64,000 nucleotides of DNA from Acinetobacter sp. ANC 7912 (GTDB lineage: Bacteria; Pseudomonadota; Gammaproteobacteria; Pseudomonadales; Moraxellaceae): NCBI RefSeq assembly GCF_039862785.1, contig NZ_CP156795.1, positions 2,728,001 through 2,792,000 on the forward strand, read 5' to 3'. This document shows positions 9,210-20,468 of this stretch, piece by piece. The notes under the pieces were generated by a model. That model had not been told where the DNA came from and searched no databases. It worked only from the letters and a program-made list of their open reading frames with translations. Every line of letters starts with the position of its first letter. Within the stretch, counting starts at the first letter, position 1. The position numbers and the translations under genes are program-made.

Positions 9210-9238
9210 AAAAATCTGAAGATTAATGCAGATTTTTT
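9210..9238 (+). terminator. hairpin between rppH and ptsP, probable (partial) terminator
   Basis: AAAAATCTG/CAGATTTTT with a 10-nt loop and a following T run, 12 nt after rppH. The AT-rich stem suggests incomplete termination. Confidence 0.55.
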
Positions 9239-9303
9239 GGGCAGTTATTGTTATAAATAAAGCAGATACCGGAACTTATACCTACAAATAAGGAGCAGCG
9301 CGA

Positions 9304-11598
9304 ATGTCGAATATGCAACTGGAAACCTTAAGACGCATTGTGCAGGAAATCAATGCGTCTACCAGTTTGCACGAATCGCTCGACATCATGGTCAACCAGG
9401 TGGCTGAAGCGATGCATGTCGATGTCTGCTCCATTTATCTGCTGGATGAACGCAACCAGCGTTATCTGCTGATGGCATCTAAAGGTCTGAAACCGGAAGC
9501 AGTGGGCCATGTTTCACTACAAACCGGTGAAGGTCTAGTGGGTCTGGTCGGTCAGCGTGAAGAAATCGTTAACCTCGACAATGCGCCGAAGCATGAACGC
9601 TTTATATACCTGCCGGAAACCGGTGAGGAAATTTATAACTCCTTCCTTGGCGTGCCAGTAATGTACCGCCGTAAGGTGATGGGCGTGCTGGTAGTTCAGA
9701 ACAAGGAATCTCAAGATTTCTCTGAAGCAGCAGAATCTTTCCTAGTGACACTGTGCGCGCAGTTGTCTGGCGTAATTGCTCATGCCCATGCGGTGGGAAA
9801 TATTGACGTCTTCCGTAAGCCAAGCAATTTACCTGCTTACAAGACCTTCCAGGGCGTTTCTGGTTCTGGCGGAATTGCCATTGGCCGTGCCGTGATTCTC
9901 TATCCGCCAGCAGATCTGTCTGCCGTGCCAGACCGTGAAGCAGATGACATCAGTGAAGAGCTGGCCTTGCTCGACAATGCCCTCACTGCAGTCCGCGAGG
10001 AAATCCAGTCCTTAGATGACAAGATGCAAGATGCCTTGATGGCTGAGGAACGTGCCCTGTTTAGCGTGTTCTTGCGTATGCTGGATGAAAATGCCCTGCC
10101 CGCTGAAATCAAGGAACTAATCCGTGAAGGTCACTGGGCCCAAGGTGCAGTCCGCATTGTCATCGAAAACCATGTGGCCCAGTTCGCGCAGATGGAAGAT
10201 GAATACCTGCGTGAACGGGTATCCGATCTGAAAGACCTCGGCCGGCGTATTCTGGCCAAGTTACAGGAAGCTGATGAAAGTCATCGTGAGCTGACCGATG
10301 AAAGCATCCTGATTGGTGAGGAAATCTCAACTGCAGCATTGGTGGAATTGCCGGTCGACAAAATTGCAGCAATTGTCACCACCGAAGGTGCCATGAACTC
10401 GCATATGGTGATTGTGGCACGCGCACTCGGTATTCCAACCGTAGTCGGTGTCACTGAACTACCAATTAACACTCTTGATGACGTCGAAATGATTGTCGAT
10501 GCACATCAGGGCCGTGTGTTTATCAATCCGCCACGGCGTTTGCGTACCCGCTATAAAGAGATTCAGAAAGAAGAAGAACAGATCGCCAAAGACCTGCGCC
10601 AATACGAAACCAAAGATGCGATTACCCCGGATGGTGTTGCTGTTCGCCTGTTCGTGAATACCGGTCTGATGATTGATGTGGTACGTGGTGTGCAGCGTGG
10701 TGCCAAAGGTGTCGGCCTGTACCGTTCTGAAATTCCATTTATGTTGCGTGACCGCTTCCCCGGCGAGGAAGAACAGCGTTCGATTTACCGTCAACAGCTG
10801 AGCCACTTTGCCAACAAGCCAGTGGTGATGCGTACCTTGGATATCGGTGCGGACAAAGATCTGCCATATTTCTCAATCGAAGAAGAAAACTCGGCACTCG
10901 GCTGGCGTGGTATCCGTTTTACATTGGATCATCCTGAAATTTTCTCTTCACAGATTCGCGCCATGCTTAAAGCCAGTATTGGCCTGAATAACCTGCATAT
11001 TCTACTGCCAATGGTGACCAGTGTCAGTGAGGTTGAGGAAGCACTGTATTTACTGGAACGTGACTGGATCGCGGTGCAGGAAGAAGAACAGGTCAAGATC
11101 ACCAAGCCAAAAATCGGCATCATGGTGGAAGTGCCAAGTGTGCTGCATCAGATTGATGAATTTTCGGAATTTGTCGATTTCTTCTCGGTCGGTTCCAATG
11201 ACTTGACCCAGTATTTACTGGCCGTGGATCGGAATAATCCGCGTGTCGCCAACGTCTATTCGCATCTGCATCCGGCAGTCTTGCGTGCCTTGACTCGTCT
11301 GGTCGCAGACTGTCATCGCAATGAAAAGCCGGTCAGCATCTGTGGGGAAATGGCGGGAGATCCGCTGTCAGCTGTGCTGTTGATGGCGATGGGCTTTAAT
11401 ACCCTGTCAATGAGCTCAAGTAATATTCTGCGGGTACGTAAAACGATTTGTCATGTGCCGATGACCGATGCACAGGACTTATTGGAACATGTACTGAAGC
11501 TGGATAATCCGCTGATGGTGAAAAGTTGGCTGGAACATTATTTCCGCAAGCATGGACTGGCGGATATGGTCAAAGGTGCGTCACGTCTGGTGACTTAA
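9304..11598 (+). CDS. ptsP: phosphoenolpyruvate-protein phosphotransferase PtsP (EI-Ntr)
   Basis: PtsP is the first enzyme of the nitrogen-related PTS and passes phosphate from PEP to the HPr-like NPr. The 764 residues comprise an N-terminal GAF sensor domain (about 5-160, including the GEGLVGLVGQREEIVNLDNAP segment), the EI N-terminal helical domain (about 170-330), the phosphohistidine domain with the active His at residue 367 in GAMNSHMVIVARALGIP, and the PEP-binding barrel (about 440-735) with GLYRSEIPFM, VGSNDLTQYLLAVDR and the catalytic Cys in VSICGEMAGDP. Full length and intact. AAGGAG lies upstream of ATG. Confidence 0.96.
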   Translation: MSNMQLETLRRIVQEINASTSLHESLDIMVNQVAEAMHVDVCSIYLLDERNQRYLLMASKGLKPEAVGHVSLQTGEGLVGLVGQREEIVNLDNAPKHERFIYLPETGEEIYNSFLGVPVMYRRKVMGVLVVQNKESQDFSEAAESFLVTLCAQLSGVIAHAHAVGNIDVFRKPSNLPAYKTFQGVSGSGGIAIGRAVILYPPADLSAVPDREADDISEELALLDNALTAVREEIQSLDDKMQDALMAEERALFSVFLRMLDENALPAEIKELIREGHWAQGAVRIVIENHVAQFAQMEDEYLRERVSDLKDLGRRILAKLQEADESHRELTDESILIGEEISTAALVELPVDKIAAIVTTEGAMNSHMVIVARALGIPTVVGVTELPINTLDDVEMIVDAHQGRVFINPPRRLRTRYKEIQKEEEQIAKDLRQYETKDAITPDGVAVRLFVNTGLMIDVVRGVQRGAKGVGLYRSEIPFMLRDRFPGEEEQRSIYRQQLSHFANKPVVMRTLDIGADKDLPYFSIEEENSALGWRGIRFTLDHPEIFSSQIRAMLKASIGLNNLHILLPMVTSVSEVEEALYLLERDWIAVQEEEQVKITKPKIGIMVEVPSVLHQIDEFSEFVDFFSVGSNDLTQYLLAVDRNNPRVANVYSHLHPAVLRALTRLVADCHRNEKPVSICGEMAGDPLSAVLLMAMGFNTLSMSSSNILRVRKTICHVPMTDAQDLLEHVLKLDNPLMVKSWLEHYFRKHGLADMVKGASRLVT

Positions 11599-11609
11599 AA
11601 GCTGAAAAC

Positions 11610-11795
11610 TTAGCAAAACTGCCATAAACAAAAAGGGAGATAATCATTTGAGTATCTCCCTTTCTTATGTTTGCTGTAGCCGCGTTTGGCGTCTTTCTTG
11701 CGGTCTACAAAAACTTGGCTTCTGTTGACCTCATGCATATGTTTGGCCACAAAGTTATGCGGTACAACCTGTTGCAGCTGCTTTTTCTTTGCCAT
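11610..11795 (-). CDS. small basic protein whose 3' coding end is a terminator hairpin
   Basis: A 61-residue Lys/Arg/His-rich protein, convergent with ptsP. AAAAGGTAGGA precedes the ATG. The core VPHNFVAKHMHEVNRSQVF, then DRKKDAKRGYSKHK, resembles from memory a family of short basic Pseudomonas/Acinetobacter proteins of unknown function (DUF7230-like). Codons about 46-56 lie within the hairpin at 11632-11663, followed on this strand by TTTTTGTTT, so transcripts that terminate there would end before the TAA at 11610. This layout recalls arfA, which is expressed from stop-less mRNA, and the KKxxKRGYxKxKKG patch is loosely ArfA-like, but the identity is not established. Confidence 0.65.
   Translation of the reverse strand: MAKKKQLQQVVPHNFVAKHMHEVNRSQVFVDRKKDAKRGYSKHKKGRYSNDYLPFCLWQFC
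11632..11663. terminator. bidirectional terminator inside the small-protein ORF
   Basis: An 11-bp perfect stem AAAGGGAGATA / TATCTCCCTTT with a 10-nt loop. It lies 34 nt after the ptsP stop and, on the minus strand, inside the reading frame of the 61-residue gene before its stop codon. The T-tract is better on the minus strand. Confidence 0.8.
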
Positions 11796-11900
11796 ATTCC
11801 TACCTTTTCAAGTTACTCAGCATCAGGAAGATGCTGTGCATATATTGTACTGTTTAGGGTAAATTTCAAGCGGCTTTTGAATATTTGTTTTAAGAGATAA

Positions 11901-11945
11901 GAAAAGGGAATGCTGCCTTTAAATTCACGCTGCTCTTCCCTTCTC
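11901..11945 (-). terminator. probable terminator of the acyl-CoA dehydrogenase gene
   Basis: On the minus strand GAGAAGGGAA pairs imperfectly with TTCCCTTTTC across a 25-nt loop, followed by a T-rich stretch, 19 nt after the stop. Confidence 0.45.
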
Positions 11946-11963
11946 TAATCTAAATTGAAATGG

Positions 11964-13619
11964 TTATTGGTTTTTTGCTAATGCCCGTTCCAGGATTCGC
12001 TCAATATCCACCTGTTTAGGACTGATCATACCCACCACCCGGCCATGAAACTCACTATAACGAGTCTGGATAAAAGCATTTGAAATAAACTCAGGCGCAT
12101 TACGTTTCAACAATACACCTTGAGCTAAAATAGTTAAACGACTAACCAGACTGCGTCCGATAAACTGCAAATTATCCGCTGATTGCTGAAACAGTTTAAA
12201 CAGTTCTTGTAGTTCTTCTTTAAGTGTTTCATCCTGCATAGCAGTGGCTGCTAGATCCTGGAACAGCACTTCAATCGATTCCGGTTCACGACCAATCGCA
12301 CGTATGACATCCAGACACATGACATTGCCTGAACCTTCCCAAATCGTATTGACTGGTGCCTCACGGAAGATCCGCGCCATGATGCCATTATCCACATAAC
12401 CATTGCCACCAAAGACTTCCATGGTTTCTCCAGTCAACTCGACAGCGCGCTTACAGATCCAGAACTTGGAAGCCGGGGTCATGATGCGTTTCCAGGCCAG
12501 GGACAGAGCGTCGTCATTTTCATAGCAATGCGCTAAATGAAAACTGAGTTGCATTGCGGCTTCAGCTTCCAGTGCCAGATCAACCAATACCGCCTGCATT
12601 AAAGGCTGTTCAGCCAGATGCTTGCCAAAGGCTTTACGCTGGCGGGTATAGGCCAGACATTGCACCAGTGCCTGCCGCAACATCGCAGTACTGCCGACTG
12701 AGCAGGTCAGACGGGTGTAATTCGCCATTTCAATAATAGTCGGAATGCCCCTCCCGGCTTCGCCGATCATGATGCCCCAAGCTTCCTGAAATTCAACTTC
12801 GGAACTGGAATTGCTACGGTTGCCGACTTTATCTTTGAGTCGCTGTACATGAATCGCATTCTTGCTGCCATCTTCACACCAACGTGGGACAAAGAAACAG
12901 GCCAGTCCATCCTGTTCAGTTTTTGCCACCACCAGATGCGCATCACACATCGGGGCGGAGAAGAACCATTTATGTCCGGTAAGCAGATAAGCCTGTCCGC
13001 GGCCTGATTCGCCAATTGGTACAGCAATGGTTTCATTGGCGCGGACATCAGAACCACCCTGCTTTTCTGTCATCCCCATACCCAGCCAGATCGATTTTTT
13101 CTGACTGATTGGCAGGTCACGTTCGTCATATTCAGTGGAAAGCAGTTTATCTCCGATCTTGGCCCAGAGTTCAGGTTCACGCTGGATTAAGGGAATACTG
13201 CCAAGGGTCATTGAGGTTGGGCACAGGCTGCCACATTCCACCTGCCCGCTCAGGTAAAAACGTGCTGCCCAGTCGACCCATTTGGAAGTCGATTCCAGAT
13301 GGTTAAATGGATGGGCATGTGCATCAAACTGGCGGTTTAGACGCATCCACTGATGCCAGGCTGGATGAAATTCAAGATAATCCCGACGGCGACCGCGAGC
13401 ATCAAAGGCATGCAGGATTGGGGGATGTCGGTTTGCCAGATCTGCATATTCATAATATTGCGATGAACCGACCACCTGCCCCATTTCAGTCAAAATAGCC
13501 TGATCTGAACTGCCATAGCGCTGCAGAATTTCCTGCAAAATGGTGTCAGTGGCAAACAGGTTATAGTCCTGCTTTTCATCAAACTGGTTGCTGATCTGAT
13601 GGGTCGTCCATGTGTTCAT
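11964..13619 (-). CDS. AidB-type acyl-CoA dehydrogenase
   Basis: About 551 residues, the long AidB-like subclass of the acyl-CoA dehydrogenase fold. Recognisable parts are LGMGMTEKQGGSDVRAN (flavin/substrate loop), LLTGHKWFFSAPMCDAHLVVA, RQRKAFGKHLAEQPLMQ, and the C-terminal VFGGNGYVDNGIMARIFREA with NTIWEGSGNVMCLDVIRA, where the catalytic carboxylate segment lies. An upstream in-frame ATG (13640) exists, but 13619 has AAGGA seven bases upstream. AidB of E. coli binds DNA and protects against alkylation; whether this homologue does that or acts on acyl-CoA cannot be told. Confidence 0.88.
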   Translation of the reverse strand: MNTWTTHQISNQFDEKQDYNLFATDTILQEILQRYGSSDQAILTEMGQVVGSSQYYEYADLANRHPPILHAFDARGRRRDYLEFHPAWHQWMRLNRQFDAHAHPFNHLESTSKWVDWAARFYLSGQVECGSLCPTSMTLGSIPLIQREPELWAKIGDKLLSTEYDERDLPISQKKSIWLGMGMTEKQGGSDVRANETIAVPIGESGRGQAYLLTGHKWFFSAPMCDAHLVVAKTEQDGLACFFVPRWCEDGSKNAIHVQRLKDKVGNRSNSSSEVEFQEAWGIMIGEAGRGIPTIIEMANYTRLTCSVGSTAMLRQALVQCLAYTRQRKAFGKHLAEQPLMQAVLVDLALEAEAAMQLSFHLAHCYENDDALSLAWKRIMTPASKFWICKRAVELTGETMEVFGGNGYVDNGIMARIFREAPVNTIWEGSGNVMCLDVIRAIGREPESIEVLFQDLAATAMQDETLKEELQELFKLFQQSADNLQFIGRSLVSRLTILAQGVLLKRNAPEFISNAFIQTRYSEFHGRVVGMISPKQVDIERILERALAKNQ

Positions 13620-13768
13620 CTTTGCTTCCTTAATATTCATTTTTATTTTGCGATTTTTGAATCAGTATAAAGAAAAAGAAAGGCATAGAATTTTTGATTT
13701 CAGTAAATCCACCCCTATTCCGTGACTGGGTATTTCATTACCAAATCATTTTCCAAATTTAAAGCAAT

Positions 13769-13797
13769 AAAAAACCGGCCTTAAAGCCGGTTTTTCT
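13769..13797 (-). terminator. intrinsic terminator of katG
   Basis: AAAACCGGCTTTAAGGCCGGTTTT hairpin (as read on the minus strand) followed by a T run, 20 nt past the katG stop. The CCGGC stem is strong. Confidence 0.9.
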
Positions 13798-13816
13798 TTT
13801 CAGTGTGTCGAAATGA

Positions 13817-16403
<2,587 letters not shown>

Positions 16404-16431
16404 AAAAATAGACGCCGCAGCGCCTATTTAA
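16404..16431 (-). terminator. terminator of the CDF transporter gene
   Basis: AAATAG-x-CGC / GCG-x-CTATTT hairpin, followed on the minus strand by TTTTTA, 45 nt past the stop. Confidence 0.65.
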
Positions 16432-16475
16432 AAATGTTCGGATGAGATCAGCAGATGACTAAGAATTCCCTTCCT

Positions 16476-17414
16476 TTATACCCGCCCATGGGTTCGTTCC
16501 AGCCAGACTTTCTGGGTTTGCGGTTTGACAAACAGAGTAATAATTTCTGGATGAATCTGCTTGATCTGCGCTTCGATCCGGTTGACACAGGCTTCAATTT
16601 CATCTGAAGTCAGATTATCCATAAACTCCAGACTTAAAGAGGCAATCACCTGATGTGCCCCGATCTGTTCAGTCAGCACCCCATTGGCACTAAATACCGC
16701 GATATCTTCCTGGGCAATCAGCAGTACATTTTCCCGCAGTTTCGGGTCAGCAGTTTCACCAAGGAGCAGGCCTTTGGTTTCACGTGCCAATAGCCATGCC
16801 GACACCGCCAGCACTACCCCAATCAGAATCGAAGCTGCACCATCCAGCTCTGGAATATTCAGCTGATGCGCCAGGAAAATACCGACCAGAGCAATCATCA
16901 GACCGATTAAAGCCGCAGTGTCTTCAAATAATACGGTAAAGGTGGTGGGATCCTTACTGCGGCGGAAGGCCTCAAAATACCCCATTTTCCCTTTCATTTT
17001 GCGGAAGGTTTTTAAGGCCACAGTCCAGGAAAATCCTTCACACAGGATCGCAATACCAAGCACGATATAGTTGATCATCGGGTCCTGCATTTCTTCAGGA
17101 TGAAGAATATGCAGGATACCCTGATAAATTGAGACAATGGCACCCAGAGCAAATACCATCAAAGCCACAATAAAGGCCCAGAAATACAGCTCACGTCCAT
17201 AACCAAAAGGATGTTTGGCATCCGGTCGTTGATCAGCTTTTTTCATGCCATAGAGCAGCAGGATTTCATTTAGCGTATCCACCACTGAGTGAATCGCCTC
17301 ACTAAGCATGGCAGAACTGTTGGTGATATAAGCTGCAATAAACTTGACCAGAGCAATCGCCAAATTCCCAGCTAGTGCAGCATAGACCACGATTTTATTG
17401 GATTCAGACGACAT
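16476..17414 (-). CDS. cation diffusion facilitator (CDF) family transporter
   Basis: A 312-residue inner-membrane metal/proton antiporter with about six hydrophobic helices. The family's helix-2 metal site appears as SSAMLSEAIHSVVDTLNE (Ser/Glu/His/Asp), and a second site is likely in the FEDTAALIGLMIALVG helix. A cytoplasmic ferredoxin-like domain follows from about residue 210. The overall sequence (KKADQRPDAKHPFGYGRELYFWAF) resembles the SLC30A9-like bacterial subgroup. The transported metal, zinc or another divalent cation, cannot be decided. AGGAC lies upstream of ATG. Confidence 0.88.
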   Translation of the reverse strand: MSSESNKIVVYAALAGNLAIALVKFIAAYITNSSAMLSEAIHSVVDTLNEILLLYGMKKADQRPDAKHPFGYGRELYFWAFIVALMVFALGAIVSIYQGILHILHPEEMQDPMINYIVLGIAILCEGFSWTVALKTFRKMKGKMGYFEAFRRSKDPTTFTVLFEDTAALIGLMIALVGIFLAHQLNIPELDGAASILIGVVLAVSAWLLARETKGLLLGETADPKLRENVLLIAQEDIAVFSANGVLTEQIGAHQVIASLSLEFMDNLTSDEIEACVNRIEAQIKQIHPEIITLFVKPQTQKVWLERTHGRV

Positions 17415-17548
17415 TCAGATTTGTCCTAATTTTTTTGTTCCCAAATAGATGATCTATTTGATTTTTCATTTTATCTCTTTGCATCTTAATAAACTGCTGG
17501 CATAAATTGTTTATTGTTTTGTTGTTCTCATTTTTAATCGGAATCCTC

Positions 17549-17986
17549 ATGCCTGAAATTGTTTCAACTTCTGCTGACCAGCATGCTGCCCTGCTCGAAC
17601 TGTGGGAACAGTCTGTGCGTGCGACCCATCATTTCCTAACGGAAGAACAGATCCTGCAGATTCGCCAGCAGATCATCGAGTTTGGCTATTTTGATCAGGT
17701 GCAACTGTTTCATGTGGAACATCAGCAGCAGATTCTGGGTTTTATAGGCATTGCCGGCCATAAATTAGAAATGCTGTTTATCTCTCCCGCTGCATTCCGG
17801 CAAGGCATTGGCAGTCAGTTATTGCAACATGCGCTTGAGCTGGGCGTGACCGAAGTCGATGTCAATGAACAGAATCCTAATGCTGTGACTTTTTATCTGA
17901 AACATGGTTTCAAAGTGGTCAGCCGTTCCGAAACGGATAGCGTGGGCAATCCTTACCCGATTCTGCATCTGAGACTAAAAAAATAA
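17549..17986 (+). CDS. GNAT N-acetyltransferase (YjaB-like)
   Basis: About 145 residues with the GNAT fold. The acetyl-CoA pyrophosphate loop is FRQGIGSQLLQHAL, and the C-terminal VDVNEQNPNAVTFYLKHGFK, SRSETDSVGNPYPILHLRL closely resembles E. coli YjaB. Substrate unknown. The frame opens at 17507 with an ATG that would add a 14-residue hydrophobic extension; the ATG at 17549 (MPEIVSTSADQ) with GGAA upstream starts at the domain boundary and is preferred. Convergent with the EamA gene. Confidence 0.85.
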   Translation: MPEIVSTSADQHAALLELWEQSVRATHHFLTEEQILQIRQQIIEFGYFDQVQLFHVEHQQQILGFIGIAGHKLEMLFISPAAFRQGIGSQLLQHALELGVTEVDVNEQNPNAVTFYLKHGFKVVSRSETDSVGNPYPILHLRLKK

Positions 17987-18009
17987 AAAGGAAGCCGTAG
18001 CTTCCTTTT
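17986..18009. terminator. bidirectional intrinsic terminator
   Basis: AAAAGGAAGC / GCTTCCTTTT with a 4-nt loop, placed directly at the end of the acetyltransferase gene and before the EamA stop. Confidence 0.85.
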
Positions 18010-18037
18010 AGAGATAAGTTCAATGATTCGGTACTAC

Positions 18038-18946
18038 TTAAACTTTAGAAAAATACTGTTCGCGCCATTCTTTCCAAAAGTACATCACAATCCCTAACAT
18101 CACCACGGCAATACCGGCAAAGGCATGACTGCTGATGATTTCATTATTCAAGGTTGCACCAAGAATCAGGGCAATGATTGGAGTCATTACATTACTTAAA
18201 GACACTGTCGAAGCCGCCAGACGGCGAATCAGCCAGAAATAGCACAGCATCGCTACGATAGAAGACAGGATCATGGTAAAGCCAAAACCAAATAGCGCCT
18301 GCATACTTGGCATTTGGGTTGGGAAGGATTGCCAGATAAATGGAATGATCAACAAAGATCCCAATGAAGAAACGATCAAAGAACCCGTTGCTTGTGACAT
18401 CGGTTTCAAGGGCGCATTGATCTTTTTCACCCAGAAGATTGAGCTGATATAGGACACCATGCTGATAAACATCAGCACCACGCCCCATGGATTAATTTTA
18501 CTTTCGGCTGAGTCGGCAAATACAAAGCTCAAACCTGCGACTGCTACAAACATACCCACCCATTGTAGCCAGATCAAACGGTTGGTTTTCAGAATGACAT
18601 GCCCAATCAGACCGGCAACCAGCGGTGAGAAACCAAAGATTAGCGCCATTAAGCCTGAGGTTAAATAGTTCGCCGCCAGATAGATGAATAGCTGCGCACC
18701 GATCAGGTTCAAACTCCCGGCCACATAACTCTTCATGGAAGTGCGGTCAAAAGGCAAAGGATTGCGCATCGCAATAAGAATCGCCAGTGCCAGCACCGAA
18801 GCACCGAAGTAACGGATGATCAGCACCCACATTGGATGCACTTCGGCAATACTCCAGACAATCGCCAGTGGCGTTGCCGCCCAGATCAGCACCAGCAAGG
18901 CATAAATACTTGCCGTCACCAGCATGGGAGATGAATTTGAATTCAT
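18038..18946 (-). CDS. EamA/DMT family transporter
   Basis: A 302-residue protein with ten hydrophobic helices in two EamA repeats (about 10-145 and 160-295), the drug/metabolite transporter layout. The first repeat ends with LQWVGMFVAVAGLSFVF and the second with FAGIAVVMLGIVMYF, the usual repeat-end pattern. Such exporters commonly expel amino acids or small metabolites; the substrate is unknown. The C-terminus is basic and cytoplasmic. Upstream lies a hairpin repeat and then the hca island. Confidence 0.88.
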   Translation of the reverse strand: MNSNSSPMLVTASIYALLVLIWAATPLAIVWSIAEVHPMWVLIIRYFGASVLALAILIAMRNPLPFDRTSMKSYVAGSLNLIGAQLFIYLAANYLTSGLMALIFGFSPLVAGLIGHVILKTNRLIWLQWVGMFVAVAGLSFVFADSAESKINPWGVVLMFISMVSYISSIFWVKKINAPLKPMSQATGSLIVSSLGSLLIIPFIWQSFPTQMPSMQALFGFGFTMILSSIVAMLCYFWLIRRLAASTVSLSNVMTPIIALILGATLNNEIISSHAFAGIAVVMLGIVMYFWKEWREQYFSKV

Positions 18947-19021
18947 AAAGGACTCAATTAAATTTTAATCAGAAAGAATTGAACTGACTTCTCGCTCAAA
19001 TCCACAATCAACAATACTGAT

Positions 19022-19111
19022 GGCGGCAAGGATGCCGCCGCTAAACTGGGATATAGGGATATATCCTCAGTTTAGCAAAAGATTTTTGTTACTTTTCATC
19101 TTTGAAAAGTA
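19022..19111 (-). repeat. three-hairpin interspersed repeat, copy A
   Basis: Three adjacent inverted repeats occupy 90 bp: GGCGGC/GCCGCC (19022-19039); CTAAACTG-GGATATA / TATATCC-T-CAGTTTAG (19041-19075); and TACTTTTCA/TGAAAAGTA (19090-19111). A second copy, in the opposite orientation and with compensating stem changes, is at 32983-33073. Read on the minus strand, each loop carries an ATC(C/T)-type motif close to CATCCYT. No coding capacity. It lies between the EamA gene and the end of the hca operon. Confidence 0.75.
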
Positions 19112-19183
19112 AGCCAAACCGACACAAAGCCATTTCAAATCCCAATGGAATGTGAGGTCATGACAGCACAATCTAACAGACAT

Positions 19184-19219
19184 AAAAAAGCAGACCCAAG
19201 TTGCCTAAGGTCTGCCCTT
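19184..19219 (-). terminator. terminator of the hca operon
   Basis: On the minus strand GCAGACC / GGTCTGC with a 12-nt loop and TTTTTT, 17 nt after the hcaD stop. Confidence 0.85.
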
Positions 19220-19232
19220 TTGTAAACTGAGA

Positions 19233-20462
19233 TTATTTCACAAGTTTACGAAGATCCTGGCTAAGATCTAAATATTTATCTGCTTCAAAAGCTGCTTGCT
19301 TGCTGATCAGTTTTTTCAGGTGACGCATTTCTTTGGCAGCATTTACGGTAATACCGCCAACGATCACGCCATCAGTTACACCGAACAGCACAAATGATGA
19401 TTCAGCACGCAATTCCGGATTGATTTCACCACGAACCTGCCATTCAGCAGCAGCCATATCACCTACGAACTGGTAGTTGATGTCGAGCTGATCTGTCCAG
19501 AACCATGCTGGGTTAGGTGTCGGATGCTCAACGCCCATCACGTGACGCGCAAAGATACCTGCTTGCAGGTTGGCATTTTCCCAAGTTTCAACACGACGGA
19601 ATTCACCATCTGCGCGAAGCTGAGTTGCTACGTCACCAGCCGCATAGATGTCTGCATTTGAAGTCTGGCAGTTTTCGTTCACTTTAATCGCGAAATCCAC
19701 ATCCAGACCAGCTTCTACCGCTAGTTGCGCATTTGGCACGATACCGATACCGTAAATCACCGCATCGCCACGCAGCTCTTCGCCACCCTCAAGAGTCACC
19801 ACAACTTCTTCACCGTCCAGCGCACAACCCGCAATTTTGGTGCTCAGGCGGATATCAATGCCTGCCAAACGTTGCTGTTCCAACAGGAACTCGCTTAGAA
19901 CACGTGGAGAACAACGACCCATGACCATCGGACCCATTTCGATCACAGTCACTTCACATTCTTTGTAACGTGCAGATGAAGCCAGCTCAAGACCAATCAC
20001 GCCACCACCGATTAAGATGATACGTTGACCTGGTTGCAGTACTGGCACCAGCGCTTGTGAATCTTCCAGGTTACGCAGGGTGTAAACGTGTTTGCCCAGC
20101 GCATCGAAGTTTGGCAGACGACGTGCTGCACCACCTGTGGCAAGCAACAGCTTGTCATAAGCAACAACGTCACCATTTTGAAGTTCAACCGTATGTGCTT
20201 CGGCGTTGATTTTTTTCACGCCATTGCCACGGATGGTTTCCACACCAAGTTCCGCCAGTTTTTCTTCTGACAGGATTTCAATCTTGGTTTCTTCAGGTTT
20301 TAGAATCACGTCTTTTGACAGTGGTGGACGTTCATAAGGCAGATGTTTTTCATCACCAATCAGGATGATCTTGCCTTCATACTTGTTGCCACGAAGTTCT
20401 AAAATCGCGCTTGCACCTGCCTGGCCAGCACCTACAATTACGATGGTTTCGATGTTGCTCAT
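19233..20462 (-). CDS. hcaD: 3-phenylpropionate/cinnamate dioxygenase ferredoxin reductase subunit
   Basis: HcaD feeds electrons from NADH through FAD to the HcaC ferredoxin. At 409 residues it has the class-I oxygenase reductase layout. The N-terminal FAD fold is IVIVGAGQAGASAILELR, followed by PYERPPLSKD. The NADH fold is RIILIGGGVIGLELASSA at about 146-163. The second FAD contact is ADIYAAGDVA, with WFWTDQ as in ferredoxin reductases. Last gene of the hcaEFCB-mhpB-hcaD operon, 6 nt after mhpB. Confidence 0.93.
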   Translation of the reverse strand: MSNIETIVIVGAGQAGASAILELRGNKYEGKIILIGDEKHLPYERPPLSKDVILKPEETKIEILSEEKLAELGVETIRGNGVKKINAEAHTVELQNGDVVAYDKLLLATGGAARRLPNFDALGKHVYTLRNLEDSQALVPVLQPGQRIILIGGGVIGLELASSARYKECEVTVIEMGPMVMGRCSPRVLSEFLLEQQRLAGIDIRLSTKIAGCALDGEEVVVTLEGGEELRGDAVIYGIGIVPNAQLAVEAGLDVDFAIKVNENCQTSNADIYAAGDVATQLRADGEFRRVETWENANLQAGIFARHVMGVEHPTPNPAWFWTDQLDINYQFVGDMAAAEWQVRGEINPELRAESSFVLFGVTDGVIVGGITVNAAKEMRHLKKLISKQAAFEADKYLDLSQDLRKLVK

Positions 20463-20468
20463 TTGAAA

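Noticed and set aside
11610..11795. Naming the small basic gene arfA
   Set aside because: The basic patch is only loosely similar and the N-terminal NFVAKHMHEVNR core fits a different small family better; only the terminator layout is shared.
17507..17548. Hydrophobic N-terminal extension of the acetyltransferase
   Set aside because: GNAT domain begins at the ATG at 17549, which has its own ribosome site; a membrane anchor is not expected.
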